Below, piece after piece: positions 34,556 to 43,244 of a stretch of DNA of 64,000 bases. Position numbers and translations under genes: made by a program. This stretch comes from a virus. The stretch is from the IMG/VR virus record IMGVR_UViG_3300022744_000020, positions 62,001-126,000 of that record, one strand, 5' to 3'. Numbering within the stretch: the first letter of the stretch is position 1; every line of letters starts with the position of its first letter. The notes beneath the pieces were generated by a model. The model searched no databases. It had not been told where the DNA came from and worked only from the letters and a program-made list of their open reading frames with translations.

Positions 34556-34973
34556 TCTTCCGACCCTTATCTTCACGAAGCCGCCAATCCAGGCTCTGGT
34601 TAAAGGTTTCTTAGACCCCTTGGGTTACGATTACGATGAAAAAGGATTCGAGGAGATGTGCTCAGAGATGATGTCCATCCTCTTCCATTCCGATGATTCA
34701 AAACTGGTTGATTTTGAGATTGCTGGATATTTCAGACTGGTATGGGCGCAGGTCTTGCCAGAGATGTCCTTGGAAGATACCCAGACTGCGCTGAGATACT
34801 TCCGCCGTCAGATTTTAGTAGAGTTTCAATCGACTCGGGAACTCATTAAGGCATACCTCAAGGGTCGTGAAATAACCACCTTGGTGTCCTTGTACCCGAC
34901 CGACCACCGAATTCGTCATTTTTATGTTATTGAGAAAGAAGCCTTCCATGCACACGCAAAAGAACCCGGCTAA
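34530..34973 (+). CDS. Hypothetical protein, 147 aa (cassette gene 7)
   Basis: The start lies inside the end of the previous gene. The product begins with a basic strand (MPTKTNFRSLPTLIFTK), continues with helices (GFEEMCSEMMSILFHSDDSK) and ends in a basic/His-rich tail. It overlaps the next gene by 26 bases. The function is unknown. Confidence 0.62.
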   Translation: MPTKTNFRSLPTLIFTKPPIQALVKGFLDPLGYDYDEKGFEEMCSEMMSILFHSDDSKLVDFEIAGYFRLVWAQVLPEMSLEDTQTALRYFRRQILVEFQSTRELIKAYLKGREITTLVSLYPTDHRIRHFYVIEKEAFHAHAKEPG

Positions 34974-35364
34974 GGCCCGGTACTCTGTGGATCTGTCGAG
35001 AGAACTAGGTCACTTCAGATCCGCTAAACGGGTTTGTTTAGAGCCCCCGGACCGGGTGAAAGAACTCACCGATTTGGCCGTCAATCAATCTTTAGAGGCC
35101 ATTGTGCTTGATCACAATGGTTTCTCAATACCTGCACTTTCTCTAATTCAGAAGTTTGATCCCTTTTGGGTGGAGTCCCATCCTGTCAGAGCTGCAAAGT
35201 TAAGAGACCTTAGCCTGACGTTCATTGTGTTGAAGTCGGACATTTTTGGTCAGCTTAAACTTTTGCGGATGAAAACAAATCAACCTTTCAAGCTCGGTAA
35301 GATCGCAGTGAAAAATCTTACTGAGAAAAACATCTTAACCTTCGAGGTGAAAGAAAATGAGTAG
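34948..35364 (+). CDS. Hypothetical basic protein, 138 aa (cassette gene 8)
   Basis: ATG 34948 follows GAGAAAGAAG (34932-34941); an in-frame ATG at 34924 is possible. The product is basic and alpha/beta, starting MHTQKNPAKARYSVDLSREL and ending FEVKENE. It overlaps the last cassette gene by 8 bases. The function is unknown. Confidence 0.62.
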   Translation: MHTQKNPAKARYSVDLSRELGHFRSAKRVCLEPPDRVKELTDLAVNQSLEAIVLDHNGFSIPALSLIQKFDPFWVESHPVRAAKLRDLSLTFIVLKSDIFGQLKLLRMKTNQPFKLGKIAVKNLTEKNILTFEVKENE

Positions 35365-35758
35365 TTTCGGCGCTAATTTGAAAGTAGGAAGCGTTTACGA
35401 CTTTCGCTTCCTGACCCCTAACCAGATGGGGTCCGGATATGACTCGGCCTTGGTGATCGGGATCATCGATCACCGAGAAGCTCAGCGCCTGGCTGACGTG
35501 GATGCCATCCATCGCAATCTTCGCGTAGGGAATCCGACACTCACCACGACCATCAACGGTCTGGAGTTTGTTCGCATTCTCACCAGCGCCAACGAAAAGC
35601 GGGTGTTCGCCAAGGACTGGCTGAAGACTGAACCCAAACTGGTACAGAAGAAGACCGTCCAGTTTGTGATCCCGAATGTGGAACACGCCGACATCACCGC
35701 GATCAAAGAAGCGCTCATCAGTTTGGGCTTTACCAGCTTCGAGTCGACGATTTTGTAA
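35357..35758 (+). CDS. Hypothetical protein, 133 aa (cassette gene 9)
   Basis: ATG 35357 follows CGAGGTGAAAG. The codon choice is more GC-rich than the preceding cassette genes. It is alpha/beta (VGSVYDFRFLTPNQMGSGYD; ALVIGIIDHREAQRLADVDA), with no family recognised. It ends at a region that folds as a long stem (35757-35889), so a structured RNA follows it. Confidence 0.66.
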   Translation: MSSFGANLKVGSVYDFRFLTPNQMGSGYDSALVIGIIDHREAQRLADVDAIHRNLRVGNPTLTTTINGLEFVRILTSANEKRVFAKDWLKTEPKLVQKKTVQFVIPNVEHADITAIKEALISLGFTSFESTIL

Positions 35759-35889
35759 TTATATGCGAAAAGCTTTATTTTTTGTCGAAAATTGAGTATG
35801 ATCTCAGTCAGAGGTTTCTCCCTTTCTTGGCCGACTGATTGAGCTTGGACCAAACCGGCAAAGAGTTTAGCGCTAATCGCATATGTAAT
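35757..35889 (+). ncRNA. Candidate structured RNA, about 130 nt
   Basis: The two ends pair: ATTATATGCG (35758-35767) with CGCATAT and TAAT (35878-35889), with one bulged G. Inside, TCAGTC (35804-35809) pairs with GACTGA (35833-35838), and AAAC/GTTT and AGC/GCT pairings are possible in the 3' part. A terminator follows directly at 35893. No open frame or promoter motif is evident, so it is probably cut or terminated from the cassette transcript. It could also be a 3' UTR element. Confidence 0.45.
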
Positions 35890-35892
35890 GGG

Positions 35893-35930
35893 GGCACGGG
35901 GCGAAAGCTCCGTGCCTCTTATTCTTTTTT
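35893..35930 (+). terminator. Rho-independent terminator
   Basis: The stem GGCACGGGGC / GCTCCGTGCC has a GAAA loop and is followed by TCTTATTCTTTTTTG. Confidence 0.88.
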
Positions 35931-35973
35931 GTGTCATTGCCTGATCGTCTGATAACCTCCAGCCAAACCACCC

Positions 35974-38190
35974 ATGAAAAACGTATTCTTCAAGTCAGCA
36001 AATCAGTACAAGCGAGATGTGAATCCGGTGGAGCACTGCCTTCAATCTCGGGCGGAAATGTTGAGCATTCAGACAGGAGATCCGGTAGAGAAGTGTTTGG
36101 AGTTTGTGAGAAGATCTCACTCAAAGACGGGGATTTACGGTAATCGCATCAAAGACCCGGTGGTCAATTATTTCCATCGTCCGAACGGGGAAGATCGGGA
36201 AAAGAAAACGACCACTCTGATGAACTACATCGGGGACTCTATTAAGCGTAAAGAGTTCATCGCCCCCACTCTGACGACGTACGTGAATCAGGAAGAAGAA
36301 CAAAGCGTCTTCTCTGACGACATTTTTAACAACAAGAAAAATCGAAGCAAAGCCAAAAAGAAAGAGTTTGACTTTCGAACGGCTGGTGACGCGATTAATC
36401 AGGCCATCCAATATTTGGCACAGACCGGCTTTAAGAGAAACAATAACGCACTGTCCGGTGCACGGCTGAGTCCGTCCACTCCTTTATTTAATCCGACCTG
36501 TCACTCGACACTAACGAGCATTTGTCGGATTACCAGCGGTTACGGTAACCTGAACAATGAGAAGTTCATTTCCGGTAATCGTCACTATTACCGGCTGGAC
36601 ATTGTGCTGAACAACATCGTCAGCATCGTGACTCATTCGGACTTGGAGTTAATTCAAAGGGTCATTGAACGGCACGGCCTGGAGTATCCCACTTTGGACC
36701 AGGTCTGCGATTTGATCAACCGCTCGCTTCGACTGTACATGATCGACCAGAAGGTCGAAGCCACTATCCGTGAATTCGTGAGTCATCTCACCCCACTTCA
36801 GCGGGCTGCTTTCACTTACGTCGGGGACCTCTACCACCTCCGAGTGGTCAACCCCGATTTCATGCGTAGGTTTTTGGATGAGATTACCATGCAGCTCGAA
36901 GGGACCCATCCGGATCCCATGACGACAGTAAAGTCGGCACCTGGAGAGTATTTGTTTTTTGCACATCAGATCTGCAACAACTATACACGTGGCATCGGCA
37001 TGAAGCATGAAAAGATTGCCGACGGCCCTGGCATTCATTCGCTGGCTTTGACGATTGAAAATATCGCACGTGTTTGCGAACACTACTCCGATTTGATCGA
37101 AGCGTTTTACATGACGAGCAATCTGCCGTCAACTGTGGCGGATCTTCCGCATTCGATGCGTCGGGTGGTCACGACCAGTGACACTGACTCTACGATTTTC
37201 ACGGTGATGGAATGGGTCGATTGGTATGCTGGCACGCACAAACGCTGTCAGAAAACCATCACCTGTACGGCTGCAATTGTTTTTCTGACGGCTTCTTCGA
37301 TTGTGCATATCCTGGCCACAATGTCGGCTAACCTGGGAGCCATTGAGAAGTACATCTTTGAAATCAAGATGAAGTCGGAGTTTGAATTCGATCCGTTCAT
37401 TCCTACGAATTTGGGCAAACATTACTTCGCTAACAAATGGTGCCAAGAAGGCCAAGTGTTTGCGCAAGCCGACCGGGAAGAGAAGGGGGTGTATCTAATC
37501 AACAGCGCTCTACCCGAAGAGTTGATGGCGAAAGCAAAAGCCATGCGCTGCAAGATCATGGACGCAATCAACAACGGGGAGAAAATCCGACTGATGGATT
37601 ATCTCAATGAAGTCGCTGAGGTAGAGAACAACATCGTGGCTTCAATCCAAAAAGGCGAGCCGACCTATTTGAGTGCTGGGACGGTTCGAGATCCAGCAAG
37701 TTACACCAAAGACAAGGAAAACTCTCCTTACCAGAACCACGTGTTTTGGAATTTTGTCTTTGGAGAGAAGTACGGAATTGTCCCAGAGCCGCCATACCAG
37801 ACGCTGAAGATTTCCCTGACGACAGACACTCGGTCCCGAATGATGGATTGGCTGAAGACCATGAAGGATCGAGGTATTGCGACTCGTTTGGTTGAGTGGA
37901 TGAAGCGAAAGGAAAAGACTGAGATTTCCACGATCTATTTGCCCAACATCTACTTGTCGTCCACTGGAGTGCCTGAAGAGCTCCTGGAGGTGATTGACTA
38001 CGAGAAGATGCTCGGACAGCTCTGTGGGCCTTTCTACCTGGCTCTAGAGACCATCGGCTACTACGGAAACGGTGAAAGAATCAAACGACTGGCTTTCAGT
38101 TCGTACAACTTGAAAGCACAGATTCCGAAGATTGATGAAATTGATCTAGAGATGGCTCAAGAGGCTTTCTCCGACCTGCAAGGAGAGTAG
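35974..38190 (+). CDS. Family B-type DNA polymerase, palm/C-terminal protein
   Basis: This 738-aa protein probably extends phage DNA. The palm motif C is visible as TTSDTDSTIFT at residues 400-410 (catalytic D403 and D405). About 60 residues earlier, QICNNYTRGIG (332-342) looks like a diverged motif B. Residues 165-205 (SPSTPLFNPTCHS... GYGN) form a well-kept region. No 3'-5' exonuclease or clear motif A is visible, so these may be on another gene, as split polymerases in phiKZ relatives suggest. ATG 35974 has no strong ribosome site. The function is inferred from motif C; confidence is moderate. Confidence 0.58.
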   Translation: MKNVFFKSANQYKRDVNPVEHCLQSRAEMLSIQTGDPVEKCLEFVRRSHSKTGIYGNRIKDPVVNYFHRPNGEDREKKTTTLMNYIGDSIKRKEFIAPTLTTYVNQEEEQSVFSDDIFNNKKNRSKAKKKEFDFRTAGDAINQAIQYLAQTGFKRNNNALSGARLSPSTPLFNPTCHSTLTSICRITSGYGNLNNEKFISGNRHYYRLDIVLNNIVSIVTHSDLELIQRVIERHGLEYPTLDQVCDLINRSLRLYMIDQKVEATIREFVSHLTPLQRAAFTYVGDLYHLRVVNPDFMRRFLDEITMQLEGTHPDPMTTVKSAPGEYLFFAHQICNNYTRGIGMKHEKIADGPGIHSLALTIENIARVCEHYSDLIEAFYMTSNLPSTVADLPHSMRRVVTTSDTDSTIFTVMEWVDWYAGTHKRCQKTITCTAAIVFLTASSIVHILATMSANLGAIEKYIFEIKMKSEFEFDPFIPTNLGKHYFANKWCQEGQVFAQADREEKGVYLINSALPEELMAKAKAMRCKIMDAINNGEKIRLMDYLNEVAEVENNIVASIQKGEPTYLSAGTVRDPASYTKDKENSPYQNHVFWNFVFGEKYGIVPEPPYQTLKISLTTDTRSRMMDWLKTMKDRGIATRLVEWMKRKEKTEISTIYLPNIYLSSTGVPEELLEVIDYEKMLGQLCGPFYLALETIGYYGNGERIKRLAFSSYNLKAQIPKIDEIDLEMAQEAFSDLQGE

Positions 38191-38195
38191 TAAAA

Positions 38196-38243
38196 CAAAC
38201 TAACAACCCCGAAGCCACAAAAGGCTCGGGGTTGTTAGTTTTG
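38196..38243. terminator. Bidirectional terminator between convergent genes
   Basis: A long stem (CTAACAACCCCGA with its complement, plus AGCC/GGCT) is flanked by A-rich and T-rich arms. It separates the polymerase gene from the minus-strand gene ending at 38244. Confidence 0.85.
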
Positions 38244-39341
38244 TCAGATACCACCCATTTCTTCAAGGGCATTGATATCGGTCAGGACCTCGCTCTGATA
38301 TGCGGGTCCGATGTTCTCTAAGATCATCGCTCTTGTTTCATAGAGCCTGAGGTTTCTCTCAAGGTCATTGAACAAATATTGGTTCTGAGACTTCGCGTCT
38401 TCACCAGCCATGTCCATTAACGTTCGCAGCACTCTTATCCGACTACTCAGAACCAACCAACTCACCTGTATATTGGTGGGGATCTTAGGAATCGTCAAAG
38501 CGTGATGCAGATTCTTGAGGCGCAAACCAGGCATTGCTGAAAGAAGATATGAGAATCGACCAGGAGTCTTTCTCAAGTTTTCTACGACTCTCTCAATTCC
38601 TTCCTTGTGGACTCGGTCGTGATTGGCCAGAGCGATCGGATGTCGAAAAGAACTGAGTTTGTCTACCTCAAGACCTCGACCATAGAAGCAGTTGCTGATC
38701 TGATTGAACAGGCTGATTTCTGCTTGACGTGGGAGCATGTTGGGAAGAACGTACCCACCCACAAACCTCGTCACGTCCTGAGTGCCGTCTTTGGTAATGC
38801 CTTCTTCTCTCAGCCAGGCACGGTACTGAACCGCCAGTTTGGGTACGTTGATCTTAATGACCGTGAGCCCATACTCGTTCGATTGTTTGTCACCCACTGG
38901 GATAGTGAGTTTGAAATCAGACCGAGGGTGAATGAGCGGTTCCACGCAAATGGCCTGTCTCCAATACCTATCAACCAGCACGGGATCAAACCACTCGTTA
39001 GTGGCCAGATAGAACTCGGGCATATTCTTCGAGTAAAACTTCCCAGGGTGTGGTTGCCCCTTAGAATACATCGAAGTCATCTTCATGAGGCTTGCTACTT
39101 CTAAGCTGATCTCCCGGATCTTGGAGGTGAAACCCTCCAGCGATTGGTTAGGACTAACATAGAGGTTCAGCAGCAACGCAACAATTGGGTGATCGGAGCG
39201 GCACGGTAGTCGAAGCTGTCTATAGTACCGAACGATCGCTTCGATGTTGGCACCAACGGACATTTGCACCGTTGGCCAGATCGGTGGAGTTAGCGACGCT
39301 ATCGAGACGTTCTCGATTTGTCGAAAAAATCTCATGGACAT
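38244..39341 (-). CDS. Hypothetical protein, 365 aa
   Basis: ATG 39341 follows AGGA (39350-39353); a GTG at 39389 would extend the frame across a 16-bp direct repeat and is less likely. The product (MSMRFFRQIENVSIASL...) is alpha/beta with no recognised motif. It is a lone minus-strand gene between the polymerase and the ChmA candidate. The function is unknown. Confidence 0.7.
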   Translation of the reverse strand: MSMRFFRQIENVSIASLTPPIWPTVQMSVGANIEAIVRYYRQLRLPCRSDHPIVALLLNLYVSPNQSLEGFTSKIREISLEVASLMKMTSMYSKGQPHPGKFYSKNMPEFYLATNEWFDPVLVDRYWRQAICVEPLIHPRSDFKLTIPVGDKQSNEYGLTVIKINVPKLAVQYRAWLREEGITKDGTQDVTRFVGGYVLPNMLPRQAEISLFNQISNCFYGRGLEVDKLSSFRHPIALANHDRVHKEGIERVVENLRKTPGRFSYLLSAMPGLRLKNLHHALTIPKIPTNIQVSWLVLSSRIRVLRTLMDMAGEDAKSQNQYLFNDLERNLRLYETRAMILENIGPAYQSEVLTDINALEEMGGI

Positions 39342-39367
39342 GTCAAAGGGTCCTATTGGGGGGAGTT

Positions 39368-39489
39368 GGCTGGCTGAAAGGCTAACCACGGTAGCAAAGA
39401 AAGTCTGGAGTCAGACAATAAAAAATTATGACTTTATTACCTATAGTCTGGTAGAAATCGAAAGGTTTTTACAGGCTGGCTGAAAGGCT
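39368..39489. repeat. 16-bp direct repeat pair in intergenic region
   Basis: GGCTGGCTGAAAGGCT occurs at 39368-39383 and again at 39474-39489, in the 291-bp gap between the divergent genes at 39341 and 39633. The pair brackets an AT-rich segment. The rest of the gap holds only the promoter-like site at 39545. Confidence 0.7.
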
Positions 39490-39544
39490 GGTCACAACAG
39501 GAGCAGGTATTTTCACAAACGCAAGAATGTAGAAAAATACGGGC

Positions 39545-39554
39545 ACACATTATT
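39545..39554 (+). promoter_or_regulatory. Putative promoter (ACACATTATT) of the ChmA candidate
   Basis: The core lies 79 bases before ATG 39633 and resembles ACACATTATA at 53360. Confidence 0.5.
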
Positions 39555-39632
39555 CTCTTGAGTAAAGCCGCCTAATTCCAGCCGGTGTTCTGCTCTTGGT
39601 TCTTCCCAACGCGACAAGAAAGGTCGTTCTCA

Positions 39633-41576
39633 ATGGCTATCAATTCCCCTTCGTTCGCCGGAATCCCTGGTGTCACCGATACCGCGATCGACATGTCGGC
39701 CCCGACCCAAACGGGTGCGGCAAATCCCTTCCCGTCCAGCACGAGCGCTGGCGGCTTTCGAGCCCGCGGCGGCCTGTCCAGCCTGGCTTCGATGGGTCCC
39801 TCGATCTTCCGCAACAGCGGCGACGACGTCACCAATGCGTTCGTCACGCACATGCGTGAAGCGGTCAAGACCACCGACCGTGCTGGTTGGCAGACCCGCG
39901 TGATCCCGATCACGCGTGCTGATCAACCCGACATCGCCTGGAGCGGCATCGCCATCGCAGTGCGCGCCGGCGAACAACCGGACGTGGCCGTGTTCGTGCT
40001 GATCATCGGTGGCAGCGAAGCCGGCCCGGCACCGCGGAGCATTCCGTTCCAAGGTCAGACCTGGCAGATCAAGTACACGCCGGGAGACGCCTGGGATGCG
40101 TCGTACGTCCAAGCCGTCAGCCAACACCTGCAGCGCACGCTGAGTGCAGCCTTCGGCGGCGTGCCGCTGAACGATCCGATCCTGGTCGGCGCGATGGCGG
40201 TTCCGCAGGAAGTTTCGACGGCGGACGTGGACCGGATCAACCAGATCTTGAGCAGCGCGCAGTACGCGGCCGCCCACGCACTGGTCCCGACCGAGCTGGA
40301 AATCGAACCCGGCGATCGCCTGACGTTCGCTCCGCGGTACCGTTGCCCCGAGCTGACCAACGTGGTTGGCATGCCTGTGCTGGCTCCGATCTGTGTGGAC
40401 ACGTCCACCGGCAGCGGTCGTCAGTCCCAGGACCAGACGACGATCAACCGTCAGACGGGCAACCGTCGTCTGGGTGGTGCGGGCGCCTACCTGCAAGCCA
40501 CCTACGTCGGTCGCATCCAGCAGCCGGGCAACTACGGCTTCGCTCCCCAGGTCAACAACCGCGTGTTCGCACCGGAGTTCGTGATCACTGCGGTGGAAAG
40601 CATGGGCGCGGCAACGATGCCGCTGCTGCTGCTGAATGCCTGTGGTTTCCTGAGCGTGTCGTCGAACCTGGCGTGGATGGAAGGCTTCCGACCGGATCCG
40701 AACATCCCTCCGGGCAACGTCGACCATCGTGACGTGGGCATCCTGGGACGAGTGGCCGGCTACGAAGCCGCCAGCAATGGTGGTCGTGGTCAGCGCGCGC
40801 AACTCAAGGGCGCAGGCGTGCAAGATCAGCACATCGGCGAGTTCCTGGAACGCATCTTCCACGACCGTCCGATGATCTCGGTTCGCGTCGAAGAAGCTGG
40901 CCCGATGACCTGGGCACTGGCTCCACTGGTGGAAATCGCATGTGGTGGCCCGGCTGCGGCTGAAGCCAACTCCATGCTGATCCAGCAACTGAACCAGTTC
41001 TGCCGCGGCAAGCTGATGGCTCGTCTGGCCAACGCTGGCGACCAGAACATGCCGATCATGATCGAGAACTGCCCGCGCGTTCACCTGGGGTACTACGTGT
41101 CCTCGGACGGCGTGCGTCACGATCTGGCCAACATCGGTCTGATCGCACTGGCCAACGCCAGTGGCTCCGATGGCTCGCCGACGCTGGTCGAAGCTGACTG
41201 GGTGCGCACGTTCGATCCGCAGTCCGCTCCGGAAGAAGTGCGTCTGCAACAGCGCCTGTCGCTGATCGAGCTGGCCACCCACGGCGTCCAAGTCACGGGC
41301 TACGCACGGGTGCCGACGTTCAACGGTGCGTTCCTCAAGTGCTTCACTGAAGCACTGGTCGACGCCGGCCTGTCGATGCAAGTCGCGGGCAACCAGTCGC
41401 GCATGCGTGCCCAGGAAATGTACGCTCCGGGCTTCTACGCAGCCGCAGCCGTCGGTTCGGTGAACTTCTACACCGCAGCCGATGCCAATGGCCAACACTC
41501 GGGCGCCGGCCGTGCGTTCTTCAACACGGGCTTCAACACCGGGATCGGCCAAGGTCACCCGACCGGCTTCCACTGA
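39633..41576 (+). CDS. Candidate nuclear-shell protein chimallin (ChmA), 647 aa
   Basis: ChmA assembles as a lattice around replicating DNA in nucleus-forming phages. Evidence here is positional and general: length near the roughly 610-630 aa of known ChmA, extremely GC-rich codon use expected of a very abundant protein, flexible Ala/Pro/Gly/Ser-rich N-terminus (first 45 aa), a Gly-rich C-terminal tail (GFNTGIGQGHPTGFH), and the RNAP beta'-N gene directly downstream, the phiKZ gp54-gp55 order. AAAGG precedes ATG 39633; codons back to 39585 are not supported. No residue-level motif is recognised, so a structure search is needed; a capsid-type protein is the alternative. Confidence 0.5.
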   Translation: MAINSPSFAGIPGVTDTAIDMSAPTQTGAANPFPSSTSAGGFRARGGLSSLASMGPSIFRNSGDDVTNAFVTHMREAVKTTDRAGWQTRVIPITRADQPDIAWSGIAIAVRAGEQPDVAVFVLIIGGSEAGPAPRSIPFQGQTWQIKYTPGDAWDASYVQAVSQHLQRTLSAAFGGVPLNDPILVGAMAVPQEVSTADVDRINQILSSAQYAAAHALVPTELEIEPGDRLTFAPRYRCPELTNVVGMPVLAPICVDTSTGSGRQSQDQTTINRQTGNRRLGGAGAYLQATYVGRIQQPGNYGFAPQVNNRVFAPEFVITAVESMGAATMPLLLLNACGFLSVSSNLAWMEGFRPDPNIPPGNVDHRDVGILGRVAGYEAASNGGRGQRAQLKGAGVQDQHIGEFLERIFHDRPMISVRVEEAGPMTWALAPLVEIACGGPAAAEANSMLIQQLNQFCRGKLMARLANAGDQNMPIMIENCPRVHLGYYVSSDGVRHDLANIGLIALANASGSDGSPTLVEADWVRTFDPQSAPEEVRLQQRLSLIELATHGVQVTGYARVPTFNGAFLKCFTEALVDAGLSMQVAGNQSRMRAQEMYAPGFYAAAAVGSVNFYTAADANGQHSGAGRAFFNTGFNTGIGQGHPTGFH

Positions 41577-41617
41577 TTGACAACCGCCGGGCTTGCTCGG
41601 CGTAGTCAATGAAAACA

Positions 41618-41651
41618 TTTAAGGCGGCTGGGGAAACCCGGCTGCCTTAAA
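41618..41651 (+). terminator. Terminator hairpin
   Basis: TTTAAGGCGGC pairs with GCTGCCTTAAA (one mismatch) and is followed by TTTATTTTCTTTT. Confidence 0.8.
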
Positions 41652-41735
41652 TTTATTTTCTTTTACTATAATTCTACAAGTGAGGGACATTGACTGTAAT
41701 CGCTTCGCTTTTCCCCGTGTAGCTGGAGACCTTTA

Positions 41736-43244
41736 ATGGGAAGTTTCTTAAGACTGATAGACAATGCAGACGCCTTTGCGGAGGTTCCTAATCCGATCTT
41801 CGTCAACGACGTGGGGCGAGCAAGTCGTGAAAAGAGAGCTCAGCTTGAAAAAGCCCTGACGACTGAAGTGACCGGGGTCTTCACGGAGATGCCGCCGTCT
41901 TGCGATTGCGAGCAGACAACGGACTACTCCAATCTGGGACTGATCTGTACCAACTGCAACACCCCGGTTATTCGCAGCGCAGATCGAGACCTGAGGTCAA
42001 TGGTGTGGATCCGTCGTCCTGGAGGCGTCTCCAAGCTGATGAACCCGATGTTCTTGAACATGCTCCTCAAGCTGTTCAAGAAGAAGAACTTCAACTACAT
42101 CTACTACTTGCTGGACTCATCGTACCGTCCAAACTGCAAGACTCCCAACGATGTGGATGAGTTGGCCGCCAAAGGAATCAAAAGAGGATACAACTACTTC
42201 GTCGACAATCTGGAGTTCGTGATCACTGCCTTGTTTGACATGAAGACCTTCCGGCAAAAAGGAAGGGATCGAAAGTCACTCATGCGACTGATCAAGATCA
42301 AGAGGGACAAGATCCTTCTTGAGCAGCTACCGCTGATCAACAAATCACTGTCTGTCGTTGAGAAAACAGAAAGCGACTCCTATGTGGATCCGACGGTCAT
42401 CATGATGATCGACGCGATTCGCACGATACAGGGGATCGACACGACGGAGAGAGTGCTCGGTAACCATGCCAAGCAGCAAAGAACAGCCAAGACGCTGATC
42501 ATGCTGACCGAAGCGTACGACGAAATGCGCTACGGCATCATCTTGACGAAGAAGGGGATTGTTCGCAAGAACCTCTGCGGTACAAGAACGGCTTTCTCCA
42601 TGCGGTTTGTGATCTCATCCATCACTTGGCCGCATGACTACGAGGGAATTGAAATCCCTTGGGCTGGTGCGCTGATGATGTTCTTCCTTCACTTGGTGTC
42701 GAAATTGGCCAAGAGGGGACTGTCAAACAACGAGTGCATCCGACGCATCGAGCTCGCTCGGTACAAATTTGACCAGGAACTCTATGATCTGCTGATTGAA
42801 ATCTGCGGTGAGTTTCCGGTGATTTGGGATGAAGACGACGACGAAGAAACCAAAGCCAAAATCGGCGGCCGTCCCTGGACAACGATCGGGCGCTTCCCGA
42901 CACTCAAGCGTGGCTCGATCCAAGCCATGCCGATCCTGAAGATCAAGAAGGACCCGTACGACCAAACCATCGGGATCTCACCCCTCTGCATCAAGGAGCC
43001 GAATGCCGACTTCGACGGCGACCAAGAAGTCGTGGTGCTTCAGCTTGATGAAGTGTCTATGCGCGCTATCCGTCCAATGCGTGCACACCTCACGCTTCCG
43101 AGCACCAATGGCCATCGACAACTGGGTCAGGCCATGTCTTTCACCAAGCCCGTCGTGGTGACGGTGAACAACTGGATCGAATGGGAAGATCTTGATGAAC
43201 CTCTCACCCAACAGCAGATCCATTACCTGGAAGGATTGAGTTGA
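41736..43244 (+). CDS. RNA polymerase beta' subunit, N-terminal part (phiKZ gp55 type)
   Basis: This 502-aa subunit carries the catalytic Mg-binding motif NADFDGD at residues 423-429 (Asp425, 427 and 429). Cys56, Cys58, Cys71 and Cys74 (CDC...CTNC) fit the beta' zinc ribbon. The fragment stops soon after the active site, with the rest of beta' encoded at 55570. In phiKZ the non-virion enzyme has this split, and gene order here points to that enzyme. TGGAG precedes ATG 41736. The next gene overlaps its stop. Confidence 0.88.
   Translation: MGSFLRLIDNADAFAEVPNPIFVNDVGRASREKRAQLEKALTTEVTGVFTEMPPSCDCEQTTDYSNLGLICTNCNTPVIRSADRDLRSMVWIRRPGGVSKLMNPMFLNMLLKLFKKKNFNYIYYLLDSSYRPNCKTPNDVDELAAKGIKRGYNYFVDNLEFVITALFDMKTFRQKGRDRKSLMRLIKIKRDKILLEQLPLINKSLSVVEKTESDSYVDPTVIMMIDAIRTIQGIDTTERVLGNHAKQQRTAKTLIMLTEAYDEMRYGIILTKKGIVRKNLCGTRTAFSMRFVISSITWPHDYEGIEIPWAGALMMFFLHLVSKLAKRGLSNNECIRRIELARYKFDQELYDLLIEICGEFPVIWDEDDDEETKAKIGGRPWTTIGRFPTLKRGSIQAMPILKIKKDPYDQTIGISPLCIKEPNADFDGDQEVVVLQLDEVSMRAIRPMRAHLTLPSTNGHRQLGQAMSFTKPVVVTVNNWIEWEDLDEPLTQQQIHYLEGLS

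Noticed and set aside
39630-41618. Long minus-strand frame opposite the ChmA candidate
   Set aside because: It has the same GC-bias artefact: low-complexity Arg/His/Gln protein and no ribosome site.
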